A program made the position numbers and the translations under genes. A DNA stretch of 64,000 nucleotides from Poecilobothrus nobilitatus (lineage: Eukaryota > Arthropoda > Insecta > Diptera > Dolichopodidae), in assembly GCA_947095535.1 (NCBI GenBank), contig OX352772.1:147178177-147242176 (forward strand), read 5' to 3'. Under the pieces are notes generated by a model. The model saw only the letters and a program-made list of their open reading frames with translations, was not told where the DNA came from and did no database searches. Below are positions 32,480 through 46,414 of the stretch, in pieces (within the stretch, counting starts at the first letter, position 1; every line of letters starts with the position of its first letter).

Positions 32480-33201
32480 AGCTTTATGAATCCGTCTTCC
32501 AGATTTTGTTGTAATTGTAACTCTATTGTTTCTTGCTATAACTTATTTTTTGCAGAGTGATTTCCCTTTTATTTGTTTAATTTGGGCGAACACGGTTTTG
32601 CGTGTTTCGTAATTTCTTGGTTCTTTTTTTTTGATTTTTTCTCTTTCTAATTTCTTTTCTTGATTTTTCTTGATTTTTCCTTTTAAATCTTCATTGATTT
32701 TCTGCTTAAAGTTGATTAAATTTTGGTAGTTCTTAAATAATCCTTTACAATTGAACTTGTGAAGCTCGCTCCATTATACATTGCGATTAGTTGCGGTGTT
32801 GTAAAATAATGCACAATTTTGACTAATTTTTGTCTGATATGTAGTACTGATTTGCTTTTGATTTTGAAGAATTTTAAGAATTTGGTAAATTTGTCTATGC
32901 AAGTTATGAAGTTTTCCTTTTTTATTTCCATTATACCTATGTGGATAATTTCAGATGAGCATTTCGGTATTGGTGTTTCCATAAAATGTGGTTTGTTCGG
33001 ATAACGATCGTACTTATATATGTTACAGATGTCACAATTAGCAGTATAGTTTTTTTTATTAGGCTTGCCATCTGTGGGAAATAGAAGTTTTCCAAAATTT
33101 GTTGCTTTTATATTTGGTCTTTTATGCTCGTCTTTAATGATTTTAAATATAATATGCTCATTGAGAATATCTGTTACAATTCCACTTCCAACTGATCCCA
33201 T
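32480..33201 (-). pseudogene. Errantivirus-like integrase fragment, array copy 2
   Basis: Open at 33201-32716, with a CDICNIYKYDRYPNKP zinc-binding region, IIHIGIMEIKKENFITCIDK and LIAMYNGASF. The first two catalytic Asp positions are replaced (HIGI, MYNG), and the segment with the Glu is deleted relative to the other copy. A C-terminal basic scrap with VTITTKSGRRIHKAHLK lies near 32510-32480. It is separated from RNase H by the LINE at 33.4 to 35.7 kb. Confidence 0.7.
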
Positions 33202-33369
33202 TTCCTATTGATATTATCAATTGGTTTCGAAAAACGTTAATTGGTCCTTCATAATATTGATATACATAAATATTGATGTACTAAAGACATAAATATTGAT
33301 ATACTAAAAGAATCACGGGTCGCGGGAAAAATATTTTTTGTTTATGTCAATGCAAGGACGAATTTGAAT

Positions 33370-35715
33370 AATAGAGTCACCAACTCGTATAACTGAATAT
33401 AGTAGTACCTGTATTGATCATATTTTCTTAAGGTTTCAAACGCGAAATATTAATATTGAACCAGTAACTTGAAATTTAAATCTAGGTATCACAGATCACA
33501 ATTGTATTTCATTAAGTATTAATACACTTCTAATGAGCGCTCCGGCAAATCAATAACAAGTTAATAAAAAATTAATTTCATTTTTAAAATATGAAACATG
33601 GGAAGATGTATACTCTTAAACCGAACCTTCTTCTTGCTATAATAGTTTAATTTCTAAAATAAACTACAATATCAAAAAAAGCAGTTCATGTGTATTATAC
33701 TAGAAATCAAAAGTAAAGAAAACATTAAAACCGTTGATGTCAAACGAGCTTATAACCGAAATAAATATGAAAAATAAATTAGGTCTTAAATGTAAAAATG
33801 AACCAAATAACATATTTCTACAAAAGAAGTTTAAATCACTATGCAAAGAAATTAAACAAAAAATTAAAATTCTACGTGATAATTATTACACTGACGAACT
33901 ACATAGGTATAGCGGCAACTCTAAAAAAGAATGGGAATTAGTCAACATCATATTAAAAAAAAAAACATCGGCACAAAAATAAATGAAATAGAAGTAGATG
34001 GAGAAGTAATTATAAATAAAAAAGAAATTCCGAATGTATTTAATAACTTTTTTTTTGATTCAGCAAAAAAATTATTTGTTATTACGGTTTCTAAGTGTCA
34101 TTGTACAATAAATTTAATTAATACTTATAACAATTTTATGCAAGCTAATACGTAGAAATTTGTAGAAATATTACCAGTTGAAGTTTACAATACTATTTTA
34201 GGTTTAAACAACAAAAAATCATGTACTTTTGATAAGATAAACATATTTTATTAAAAAAAAAGTAGCTCCATACATAAGTTCGGTTCTTAGCTACATTTTC
34301 AATTTATCTTTTTACAAAGGAGTCTTTCCAGCAGCTTTGAAATACGCAGAAGTAATCCCCTTTTATAAAACGGGGTCAAAAAGGTCAATTTCAAATTATA
34401 GACTAATTTCGCTCTTACCATGTTTAGGAAAGCTTTTTGAAAAATTAATTAAAAAAAGGTTGATGAATTTTTTGTTAAAAGCAAAATTAGTGCAAAACAA
34501 TTCGGGTTTCTTAATGAAAAATTTACTGAAGATGCTATCCTAAAATTATGTGCGGAGCTGTATTCAAGCGTAAATAAAAATAATCATACAGCTGCTCTTT
34601 TCATTGATATAAAGAAAGCTTTAGATATGATAGATCATAAAATTTTATTAAAAAAATTGGAAAGGGCTGGTTTCAGGGGTTTCACTTTAGCTTCTTACAT
34701 AAAAAATAGAGTGCAAAGAATTAAAATAGAAAATGACATATTTAGTGATAGTAAAACAATAAATATAGGTGTTCCTCAAGGTTCAATTTTAGGATCTTTA
34801 TTATTTTTAATTTATATCAATTCAATACTTGCACTACCATTTAAAGGAAATATCACAGGGTTTGCAAACGATTGTGCTATTTCTTATAGTGAAACAAATA
34901 CAATAACTCTTAAAGAAAGTATTGAATTTGATGTAAAACTACTTGAAAATTGATTCTCTTTACACAAGCTAATTAGTAGTAGTAAAACAAAGTTAATCTT
35001 ATTTCCAGATCTAAAAATAACTTTTCATGCTGCAAATTGTGAATTATTAGAAGTATGTATGTCCAAATAGTTTATGCCAATCAAATTCGTTACACATTAA
35101 TAAATCGTGTTCAAAAAATTGTTTTGATATTGAATCGGTTGTAAGTTATAAATATTTGGGAATAGTAATTGATAATAATTTAAGGTGGAAACTTTACATA
35201 AATAAGCTTCATAAGTATCTGATACTCTGTATTAGGAATTTTTACTTACTGAAGAACTTTTGCTCAAAAAATTTATTGTTGAAAATTTACTATGCGTTGG
35301 TATATTCTAAAGTACAATATGGGATACTAAGTTGGCAGGTACATATTTTAGCACAATTAAGCCAATTCTTTTAGCTCAAAAATGCATTCTTCGAATAATT
35401 TATGGTAAAGATAGAAATTTTAGTTGTTGGCCATTATTTCAAATTTCAAAAGTTCTTCCTTTAAGACAGCTTTATGCATATAAATGTTTGATCAAATTTG
35501 CTAAGAGAGATAATCCTATAGAAATTAGAACAAACAACTCTTATAATCTTAGAACTAATAATTTGAACTTAGTTAGAGTGCCGTTTAGTTATAAAACACA
35601 ATATAAAAAATTTTATGGTACCTTAGCGCCAATTTATTTTAATAATTTTTCGTCTGAAATAAAAGAATCTTCTAGTTTAAAAAAATTTTCAAAGCTGGGT
35701 AAATCTTGGGTTTAA
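33370..35715 (+). pseudogene. 5'-truncated LINE inside the array (copy 2), RT broken
   Basis: Begins inside the endonuclease (STCIDHIFLRF, ITDHNCISLSI), then a linker (33734-33982). RT carries SNYRLISLLPCLGKLFEKLI, DIKKALDMIDHKILLKKL, GVPQGSILGSLLFLIYINS and the catalytic box mutated to FANDC (FADDC in the sister copy). The C-terminal domain ends SSLKKFSKLGKSWV at 35715. It resembles the CR1/L2/Daphne-like LINEs. Frames change at about 33980, 34260, 34540 and 34955. Confidence 0.75.
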
Positions 35716-36116
35716 TCTATTGATTATAAAAAATTTGAAAACATAACATAACTTTCAGCACTCTTTTTCATAAAGATTGCAAGTGAGAGTGATTAAGCAT
35801 TAAGTATCACTTCAATTTCACGTTCGTTTATTCCATGGAAACGATATGTATGAAAAAAGAAGTGTATATTTTTTGTTGTTTAAATGGGTAATAGATTCAG
35901 GATTAGTATTAATCTTATTTTTACGATATTATCTTATATTAATTTTACTTACAAAATAGTATATAAAAGAGAAAGCTTGTTCTTCTAAATGCAATGATGT
36001 AAAAGGAATTTTGTAAAGTCTATCAGTATTCACGGTCTTTCGGTGGTAAACATAAGACCAGATATTAAGGCGGAGGAAGTTCTATATTATTGTACTGCAC
36101 TTCTCAGGACTAAAAC

Positions 36117-36466
36117 ATGTTGTGCATTAATGGATTTACTTTTGAACGCTATAATTTGAAACTTTCATTAAATAAACCAGGTGAAGTTCCACCTCAATAC
36201 AAAGTAAGTGAAAATTATAATGCAGTTTCATTTGGTTTTAAAGAAGAACTAACAACAAATGAAATTAATAATTTTAAATGGGTTGTTCTTAATGAAATTT
36301 ATGACAAAGTAAATCCGGTCAAAATACAGTTTCCAAAATATATTATAGCAAATCTAAAGAATTAGTAGAATTGAAAACATTACGAATTTTAAAGAACGAG
36401 TTTCGAAAAAGTACTTTAACTGCGAATATAAATCATTATATGAAAAAACTCTATGTAAACAACTAT
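36117..36466 (+). pseudogene. Unrecognised coding-like sequence, array copy 2
   Basis: An 82-codon ORF starting MLCINGFTFERYN, followed after a frame change near 36350 by SKELVELKTLRILKNEFRK to about 36466. An orthologous sequence lies at 46415-46764. I do not recognise the family. It lies between the LINE end and the RNase H part and may be a relic of another inserted element. Confidence 0.35.
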
Positions 36467-36748
36467 TAGGATATCTTTGTTGTAGCTGCATAAAATAACT
36501 CTAAATAATAAATTGCTTAAGATTTTTAAAGTTCACAATAAAATTAAAAAAAAAAAAAATTAAATTATGCCCCACAAAAATTTAATGTAAAAAAAAATAT
36601 TGTCATCCGAGCTATACAACACTAGCGATATATACATCCATTCCTGTATAGTATTTAATTTCATTATATATATTTTTTTAATTTTACAATAGGTTAAATA
36701 TATATGTACCTGTTATAATAATAAGAACCTAATATAAGTTTGTAACTA

Positions 36749-39328
36749 TTATAATAATAAAAATAAAAATAAACAAATAAAATAAATAAAATAATGTGAT
36801 ATGAGATGAGAATTACCGTCTTCCGCACTGGGAGCTGTTGCCATTGTTGAAGTATTTTGGTTGTTTTGATCCATTTCGGATGCTGTATCGGTTGAAGAAT
36901 CTTCATGTTCTCTTCTTGCACTTGATAACAAATTTGCCTCGAGTTTCAGTTTGGATAGCGCTTCTGCCACTTTAATTGTGTTTCCGGGCTTATATATATA
37001 TGAGCTCATAGTTGTACTCTTCAATCCGTGATTTCCAACAATTTAATTTGGCGTTGTTATTGCTGTTTCTCAGGGTAAATGTTAATGGTTGATGGTCGGT
37101 TAATATTTTAATCTTTTTGTGCCATATAGGTAGTTGCGTAATTTGTCCAGTGCCCATATAATTGCAAGCATTTCTCTCTCGTTGGTGGCGTAATTTTCTT
37201 TTATTTTATTAAGGGATCTTGATATGAACGTTATGGGTGTATCTTTGCTCATTTCACTGGACGGCCCCTATTGCTTCATTTGAGGCGTCTGTCGTGAGAT
37301 TAAAATGTTTATCAAAGTCCGGAAATATAAGAAGTTCAGCTGATGATAATAATTTCTTTAAATTTCGAAAAGCAGTAAACTCATTTTTTTTTAAAACTTA
37401 TTTTGATCTTTGACTGGTTTGATTTAATTTGAGCATTTTCACCTCTCGTCGAGTTGGCTAGAGGTCTAGCAATTTTTGCGAAATCTCTGATAAATCGCTG
37501 TAATAGGATGCTTAGCCTAAGTACAATTTCAGTTTCTTGAGATTTTCGGGAGGAAGAATTTTTGAAATGCTTGAATCTTTGATGGGTCTGGTTTGATACC
37601 TTGACTTGTTATGATATATACGAGAAATTAGACTTCTTCCTTCAGAAATTCTCTTTTATCATAAATGACTTTTAAGTTTGCTGTTTGTTATTTTTTGAAC
37701 ACCTTTTCAATATTTGGAAGATGTTCTTTCTCGCTTTTACTACCAAAAATGATCACGTCGTCGATGTATGCATAGCAAATCTTTCCGATATATTCTTTGA
37801 GTACATCGTTGATCATGCCTTGGAAGATCGCGGGTGCGTTCTTCAGTCGAAAAGGTAATCTCCAAAATTCGTATTTTCTATTTAGTATGGAACATACAAT
37901 TTTTGGAATGTCTAATGATATCATCCTTATCTGGTGAAATCCAGAAGCTAAATCGATAGTGATGTAAAACTTTGAGTCTCCCAAACTAGCTACTGTTGGT
38001 GTTAAATCCAGAATAACGGAGGTATCCGACACTGTAACTGTATTTAAGCTTCTGAAGTCGATTACAAGTTGATGTTTTTTTAAACCTGAAGCATCCATTT
38101 TCTTTTCTACGATCCATATGGGTGACTTATATGAACTTTTTGAAGGGCTTATTATTCCATCTTGAAGCATTTGATGTATTTGTTTTTCTACTTCCGCTCT
38201 CATATGGACAGGTTATTATGCATGAACTTTACTGTAGATAGGTGTATCACTTGTAGTTTTAATTTCAGCTTCTACAGATTTGTCGATGCTTTCTTGATTG
38301 TTGATTGAACCGAAAAGCTCGATGTATTGATTTATTAACCCTTTTAACTTAGTTCTTGTGTTTTCATCCAAGTTTTCCTCGAATTTCGATGCTGTTGACT
38401 AGGAGAGATGGGTTCTCTTTTAATGGTATTTTTGTTTCAGTAGCTATTGTAAGCGTGTGATTTTTTCGGCGGATTACTGCTTGAAGTTCTTTGAGTATGT
38501 CGTCGCCGATTATCGCATAGAAACCTATTAAACCAGGTAGTATAAAGAATTCTGTTTCTAGGTTGTTCAAGAATTTTTACCACTATTTTCTTTGTTACTT
38601 AATTTTGAATGTTTTGTTTGTTGGTATTGCGTTTGGTAACTATCAAGAATTTAAGAATTTCGTCGTTTTTTGTAATATATTCTATGTAGGGTATGCTATT
38701 ATTAGGCTTATATATTCTATTAGTAGGGTAGGCTTGGTTCGTAAAATTTATTTGCTGCTCATCATATTCCTTTTCTTTTTCTTGGTCGTCGTAACTTAGG
38801 ATGCAATATTCGTAACTCTCATCGTATTTTTACAAATCAATTGTTTCGAGATTGAAAAATCTTTGTTGATTTGGTTGCATATTTGGTCTATAATTGGTAT
38901 TATTTCGAGCTCTCGATAATTCACTTTTTGACGGATCAACCTCCATCGATAAATTTTTTTGTTTGTGCCGGTTTTCCAGAGAAATTATTTCGAATTGATT
39001 GATATGTCCTTTGGTTTGGCTGTTGATTGTATTGGACGTAATTACTTCGATTTTGTGGATATGTGTTTTGTTTGGTTTGCTGATACATATTTTGAATATT
39101 TCTCTGTGGTGGTTGAATTTGGAATGGTTTCTTCTCTATAATTTGATTCGTTTGTTGTGCCATGGTGTTGGAATTTTGACTGTGGATTGTGATATTACAG
39201 CAATTACGATTTTAGATTTCCAGATAATAAAAGTTCGCTTCGGGTGGTTTTGCCAATTGAATTGAAAATTTACAAAAGGGTAGCTCTTTACCGCAGGAGC
39301 TCACTGAGGTGATTTGGTTACGATCCAT
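36749..39328 (-). pseudogene. Array copy 2: Gag C-terminus, protease, RT, RNase H
   Basis: Gag-like QN-rich part at 39328-38936, then protease C-terminal part 38570-38364 without the Asp-Thr-Gly segment. RT is open at 38203-37688 with LVIDFRSLNTVTVSD, FYITIDLASGFHQIRM and YAYIDDVIIFGSKS (the YIDD catalytic box). RNase H and connection lie from about 37210 to 36749, ending with VAEALSKLKLEANLL. The 5' part of gag is missing, with the same junction as copy 3. Confidence 0.8.
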
Positions 39329-39750
39329 TAACCCGTTTCGGCACCAGGGCTCAATAAAAATTTTTAATTTCTTTGTTGTCGGACTTAAATGGTTTTACCA
39401 ATTGAGTTGAAAATTTACAAAAGTGTTGGTCTTTATAAAAACAGCTTTCTGTGTTGATTTGATTACGATACATTAACTCATCAGGCTTCAGGCCATGAAA
39501 TTCTCATTTTTTGTTGTTGTGCTTAAACGATTTGACCAATTGAAAATTTGCACAAGTATTGCACTTTAGCACACAAACTCATTCAATAAATTTTGTTGTG
39601 ATACATTAAGACATTTCGACATGATAGACTGTCAAAAAAAAAATTTTGTTTCTAATTTCTGTCTAATTTGACAGGATGAATTTATGGTTCTAAATTAAGC
39701 CTGTGACAAAATGTTTGTTAACGTTTGTTAACCCTTTTCCGCACGAGCAC
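39249..39750. repeat. ~140-bp tandem units, array spacer 2
   Basis: Orthologous to 29379-29880, with the same four units and only scattered differences. Confidence 0.65.
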
Positions 39751-39829
39751 TTATTAATAATATTTTGCCTAATTTTGTGTATTGTTATTATTATTATTAA
39801 AAAGATATTTCCAATAATCTTTACTTTTA

Positions 39830-41001
39830 GCTATACTGTTTCTAATATTCCATAAAAACCTTTCAATGCAAATTTCTAATATAGAACAATAATTAAAGTA
39901 ACCTTATTAAGTATCTGAAGAATACTGTGTTTAAGTCTTAACAACATAACATTTTCGGCCGTTGTTAAAAAACAGAAACAATCTCCTACATTAGACAATC
40001 ATCATGTCATCATTCAGAAATGCATTACTTACATGTGGCCTTTACATGTGGTCTACCTATATAAGATGCATGTGTATAGCATGTTTTCTATAAAACATCA
40101 TTGAAATATGTACATATAGTATGTATAATATCCGTATATTTAAAAATACTATAAACTTTATCAATTAAATTAGAAAACATATTCACATTTCTGTACATCA
40201 TTTAATCAAAAATGAGTACATACATATTTAAAGAACAGAAAACTTTACATTCTTATCCATATACAATTTTTACACATATTTGTAGCCAATCAATTTGGAA
40301 ACATAATTAGAAAAACTAAACGTAAAAAAATTCTGGTCGATTTATAAAGGTAAAAAATAATCATGTATCTTATATATATCTGTATATGTTAAACAGAAAT
40401 GTACGCATTTAAAAAGAAGTTTTTTCAAAATTTGAAGAGCTGTCGGTGCTGTAGGATCTCCAACGGTAACGGTACATAAAAAAGTTGTTCTACAACATTA
40501 CTCTTTTAAGAGACCTATGCATAGTTAATATTTCATTGCTCTTTATTAAACAGTATATAAGTTTTAACAGATGGAGGGACAGAGCGAACTTAATAAAAAA
40601 TTTTTCAAAATGTGCTTAAGAGTATAATTCACCAAAAAATGAAATGACATTACTTTCGGAAAAAAATGTATTGGATTATGGTCTTTTATAATTGAAATGC
40701 AGTTTTATGTTTCGGTAGTAATGTATATATTATGAAAACTCACTTCGCCGTAATTGTGTACTCAATAGATTATTGATTCCTTTAAAAAATTTTTGTTGAA
40801 GAATTGTCTCTAATTCTTGGCTCTGTTTATTCAATTTAACTAATTCTAATAAAAAATAGAATATAAACTACCAGCATCTGTAAAAACATGGTAATAAGTT
40901 AACTGTATTAATTAAATTATATTTAAGCAGAAATAAAAATTAATAATTTTTATTTCATAAAGTCAACAAAATACTCCGAGCAACGCCGGGTACTCTGCTA
41001 G
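39830..41001 (+). mobile_element. Non-autonomous Helitron, array spacer 2
   Basis: Orthologue of the copy at 29956. The first base is changed (GCTATACTG) and the hairpin reads CCGAGCAACGCCGGG. The end CTAG followed by T is kept. The flanks are identical to the first copy, showing duplication together with the array. Confidence 0.7.
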
Positions 41002-41589
41002 TATGTATATATTTTTTATTTTACAAGTTTTTGTTTAAAACAAAAAAAAAAATAAAATTCAATTAGGTTATGTTATTTTATTATTATAATAATTTTTTTT
41101 TTTTTTTTCTTTCTAAAAAAAAAAAGACTTTTTAATTTAAAAAAAAAAACTATTAAATTAAATTAAAAACAAAAACAAAGCTGTACACGTATGTTTAATC
41201 ACATATACAAGTGTTACGTTTTTTATTTAATTAAAACAATTTCTTTTGGTGTGGTCTTAACTGTGGTCTTGACTGATTTTTATTTTATATGTTGACTTAT
41301 TTATATTAAAAATTTTAGAATTACTTAAAGGTAACATTTCTTAATATAAAAACAATAATATTACTTAATACTAATTACGAAATGTTTAGCGAATATTAAT
41401 TTATATTTATTTAAAATTTAAAATGAAAAATTAATTAACAGAAATGCCTGTTATTCTTTGACTAAAATACTTTATTTATAAAAGATGAATGAGCTAGTAA
41501 TTAATATTTAGGTTAACATTATTATAATCTTAACATTATATAACATTAACATTTACAACATGTTCATATATGTAACACACTCGATGCGT

Positions 41590-42024
41590 GTTATATGTAA
41601 ATTGGTTAAAGTTAATGATATAAAGAATAGTTGCGCTTTTGATTGCTATGGACGGAGTTGCATATTCTATTGATTCTAATATGTTTGAATAAGGTACATT
41701 TTCTGCTTCTATTATAAGACGTTGGACTTCCCTTTTATTAAGTAGATTAGTGTTTACTATATTTGCTTTTGCTAGTTAAACTGCTCTGACAATTTCTTTC
41801 ACTTCCTTTTTGATGATACTTATTTTATTGAAGATTGATTGTTGAATTTCTATGCTAGAATCATCGTTCAATTGTCGTGCGATCTCGTTATATTCATTTA
41901 ATAATTTTTCGGTGGTATTAATCAAAATATGATTAATTTCGTATTGTTTGTTATTATTTTCAATTAGGTCATTGTGGTGTTTTAGCAATGTGTTCCAATC
42001 ATCAACGTCTGGGTTGCGATCCAT
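41590..42024 (-). pseudogene. Errantivirus env-like fragment, array copy 1
   Basis: Orthologue of 31700-32136, with DVDDWNTLLKHHNDLIENN and the same helical stretch. It ends in a different frame after a small indel (KEIVRAV). It is a remnant. Confidence 0.5.
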
Positions 42025-42299
42025 TTCCAGGCGCTACCTAACCAGTTTATGGAACGTTTTCACCTTATTTTTTCTGTGAGCTTCTTGATGAGTTCGTCAA
42101 CTTTCTGGCATTGGTATAAAAGTTCTAAATAAACTTTACTCATTGAATATGTCCTAAATATGTCCTAAGCCTTGCTTTATTGTAATTATTGGTGATTTGA
42201 ATTCGTAAATGTTTAGGGCTCTTGTTGGACCCAAAGTAGAATGCTAAAAATAGATAAATTCGTAACTAGTTAGCAGAATTTTTTAAGTGAGCTTTGTGA

Positions 42300-43262
42300 A
42301 TCCGTCTTCCAGATTCTGTTGTAATTGTAACTCTATTGTTTCTTGCTATAACTTATTTTTTGTAGAGTGATTTGTTTTTCCCTTTTATTTGTTTAATTTG
42401 GGCGAACACGGTTTTCCGTGTTTCGTAATTTCTTGGTTCTTTTTTTTTGATTTTTTCTCTTTCTAATTTCTTTTCTTGATTTTTTTTGATTTTTCCTTTT
42501 AAATCTTCATTGATTTTCTGCTGAAAGTTGATTAAATTTTGGTAATTAATTTGTTGTATTCTTCAAAGAAAAATGTCGGCTTGTTTTTCTGCAGTGACTG
42601 AATGAATGCTGTTACTATATCTATCTACTGCTATATAAACAATATTTTCTTCGTGGATAAATTTCTTGTTGCAAGGACCTTGCTATTTCCTCTATAGTTG
42701 AATGGACTCTTTCATTTGCTCGGTTTACTTCACTGTTTTGCGTAGGCGTAAAATAAATATCGATGTCAATAGTTCTTAAATAATCCCTTACAATTGAACT
42801 TGTGAAGCTCGCTCCCATTATACATTGCGATAAGTTGCGGTGTTGTAAAATAATGCACAATTTTGACTAATTTTTGTCTGATATGTAGTGCTGATTTGCT
42901 TTTGATTTTGAAGAATTTTAAGAATTTTGTAAATTTGTCTATGCAAGTTATGAAGTTTTCCTTTTTTATTTCCATTATACCTATGTGGATAATTTCAGAT
43001 GGGCATTTCGGTATTGGTGTTTCCATAAAATGTGGTTTGCTCGGATGACGATCGTACTTATATATGTTACAGATGTCACAATTAGCAGTATAGTTTTTTT
43101 ATTAGGCTTGCCATCTGGGGGAAATAGAAGTTTTCCAAAATTTGTTGCTTGTTTTCTTTCCAATTTATATTTGGTCTTTTATGCTCGTCTTTAATGATTT
43201 TAAATATATTTTGCTCATTGAGAATATCTGTTACGATTCCACTTCGAGCTGAGCCCACTTCC
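42300..43262 (-). pseudogene. Errantivirus-like integrase, array copy 1
   Basis: More complete than the other copy. It has the zinc region at 43163-42981, the core with IIHIGIMEIKKENFITCIDK, and at 42860-42621 a stretch with TPTQNSEVNRANERVHST. That stretch covers the third catalytic position and is deleted in copy 2. Frames shift at about 42990, 42790 and 42620. The basic C-terminal scrap lies near 42300. Confidence 0.7.
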
Positions 43263-43429
43263 TATTGATATTATCTATTCGTTTCGAAAAACGTTAATTG
43301 GTCCTTCATAATATTGATATACATAAATATTGATATACTAAAGACATAAATATTGATATACTAAAAGAATCACGGGTCGCGGGAAAAATATTTTTTGTTT
43401 ATGTCAATGCACGGACGAATTTCAATAAT

Positions 43430-46013
43430 AGAGTCACCAACTCGTATAACTGAATATAGTAGTACCTGTATTGATCATATTTTCTTAAGGTTTCAAACGC
43501 GAAATATTAATATTGAACCAGTAACTTGAAATTTAAATCTAGGTATCACAGATCACAATTGTATTTCATTAAGTATTAATACACTTACACTTTAAGTATT
43601 AATACACTTTGCGCTCCGGCAAAACTATAACAAGTTAACAAAAAATTAATTTAATTTTTAAAATATGAAACATGGGAAGATGCATAAAACCGAACCTTCT
43701 TCTTGCTATAATAGTTTCATTTCTCAAATAAACTACCATATCAAAAAAAGCAGTTCATGTGTATTATATTATAAATCAAAAGTAAAGAAAAAATTAAAAC
43801 CGTTGATGTCAAACGAGCTTATAACCGAAATAAATATGAAAAATAAATTAGGTCTTAAATGTAAAAATGAACCAAATAACATATTTCTACAAAAGAAGTT
43901 TAAATCACTATGCAAAGAAATTAAACAAAAAATTAAAATTCTACGTGATAATTATTACACTGACGAACTACATAGGCATAGCGGCAACTCTAAAAAAGAA
44001 TGGGAATTAGTCAACATCATATTAAAAAAAAAAACATCGGCACAAAAATAAATGAAATAGAAGTAGATGGAGAAGTAATTATAAATAAAAAAGAAATTCC
44101 GAATGTATTTAATAACTTTTTTGTTGATTCAGCAAACAAATTATTTGTTATTACGGTTTCTAAGTGTCATTGTACAATAAATTTAATTAATACTTATAAC
44201 AATTCTATGCAACCTAATACGTAGAAATTTGTAGAAATATTACCAGTTGAAGTTTACAATACTATTTTAGGTTTAAACAACAAAAAATCATGTACTTTTG
44301 ATAAGATAAACATATTTTATTAAAAAAAGTAGCTCCATACATAAGTTCGGTTCTTAGCTACATTTTCAATTTATCTTTTTACAAAGGAGTCTTTCCAGCA
44401 GCTTTGAAATACGCAGAAGTAAAATCCTTTTATAAAACGGGGTCAAAAAGGTCAATTTCAAATTATAGACTTTCAAATTCGGTCTTACCATGTTTAGGAA
44501 AGCTTTTTGAAAAATTAATTCAAAAAAGATTGATGAGTTTTTTGTAAGCAAAATTTTTCAGTGCAAAACAATTCGGGTTTCTTAATGAAAAATGTACTGA
44601 AGATGCTATCCTAAAATTATGTACGGAGCTGTATTCAAGCGTAAATAAAAATAATCATACAGCTGCCCTAGTCATTGATATAAAGAAAGCTTTAGATATA
44701 ATAGATCATAAAATTTTATTAAAAAAATTGGAAAGGGCTGGTTTCAGGGGTTTCACTTTAGCTTCTTATATAAAAAATAGAGTGCAAAGAATTAAAATGG
44801 AAAATGACATATTTAGTGATAGTAAAATAATAAATATAGGTGTTCCTCAAGGCTCAGTTTTAGGATCTTTATTATTTTTAATTTATATAAATTCAATACT
44901 TGCATTACCATTTAAAGGAAATATCACAGGGTTTGCAGACGATTGTGCTATTTCTTATAGTGAAACAAATACAATAACTCTTAAAGAAAGTATTGAATTT
45001 GATGTAAAACTACTTGAAAATTGATTCTCTTTACCCAAGCTAATTAGTAGTAGTAAAACAAAGTTAATCTTATTTAAATTAAGAAACTCCAATTTTCCAG
45101 ATCTAAAAATAACTTTTCATGCCGCAAGTTGTGAATTATTAGAAGTATGTATTTCTTACAGTGAAAAACAAATGTAACAATAACTCTTAAATGAAGTATT
45201 GTATTTGATGTAAAACTACTTGAAAATTGATTCTCTTTACACAAGCTAATTAGTAGTAGTAAAACAAAGTTAATCTTATTTGAATTAAGAAACACCAATT
45301 TTCCAGATCTAAAAATAACTTTTTAAGCCGCAAATTGTGAATTATTAGAAGTATGTATATCCAAATAGTTTATGCCAATCAAATTCGTTACACATTAATA
45401 AATCGTGTTCAAAAAATTGTTTTGATATTGAATCGGTTGTAAGTTATAAATATTTGGGAATAGTAATTGATAATAATTTAAGGTGGAAATTTTACATAAA
45501 TAAGCTTCATAAGTATCTGATACTCTGTATTAGGAATTTTTACTTACTGAAGAACTTTTGCTCAAAAAATTTATTGTTGAAAATTTACTATGCGTTGGTA
45601 TATTCAAAAAATACAATATGGGATAGTAAGTTGGCAGGTACATATTTTAGCACAATTAAGCTAATTCTTTTAGCTCAAAATGCATTCTTCGAATAATTTA
45701 TGGTAAAGAAAGAAATTTCAGTTGTTGGCCATTATTTCAAATTTCAAAAGTTCTTCTTTTAAGACAGCTTTATGCATATAAATGTTTGATCAAATTTGCT
45801 AAGAGAGATAATCCTATAGAAATTAGAACAAACAACTCTTATAATCTTAGAATTAATAATTTGAACTTAGTTAAAGTGCCGTTTTTTTATAAAACACAAT
45901 ATAAAACATTTTATGATACCTTAGCGCCAATTTATTTTAATAATTTTTCGTCTGAAATAAAAGAATCTTCTAGTTTAAGAAAATTTTCAAAGCTGGGTAA
46001 ATCTTGGGTTTAA
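43430..46013 (+). pseudogene. 5'-truncated LINE inside the array (copy 1)
   Basis: Orthologue of 33370-35715. It retains the FADDC catalytic box (about 44930) and GVPQGSVLGSLLFLIYINS. It has a private partial tandem duplication at about 45000-45170 and 45198-45360, which starts GATGTAAAACTACTTGAAAA. The C-terminus SSLRKFSKLGKSWV ends at 46013. Several frame changes make it inactive. Confidence 0.75.
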
Positions 46014-46414
46014 TCTATTGATTATAAAAAATTTGAAAACATAACATAACTTTCAGCACTCTTTTTCATAAAGATTGCAAGTGAGAGTGATTAAGCATTA
46101 AGTATCACTTCAATTTCACGTTCGTTTATTCCATGGAAACGATATGTATGAAAAAAGAAGTGTATATTTTTTGTTGTTTAAATGGGTAATAGATTCAGGA
46201 TTAGTATTAATCTTATTTTTACGATATTATCTTATATTAATTTTAGTTACAAAATAGTATATAAAAGAGAAAGCTTGTTCTTCTAAATGCAATGATGTAA
46301 AAGGAATTTTGTAAAGTCTATCAGTATTCACGGTCTTTCGGTGGTAAACATAAGACCAGATATTAAGGCGGAGGAAGTTCTATATTATTGTACTGCACTT
46401 CTCAGGACTAAAAC

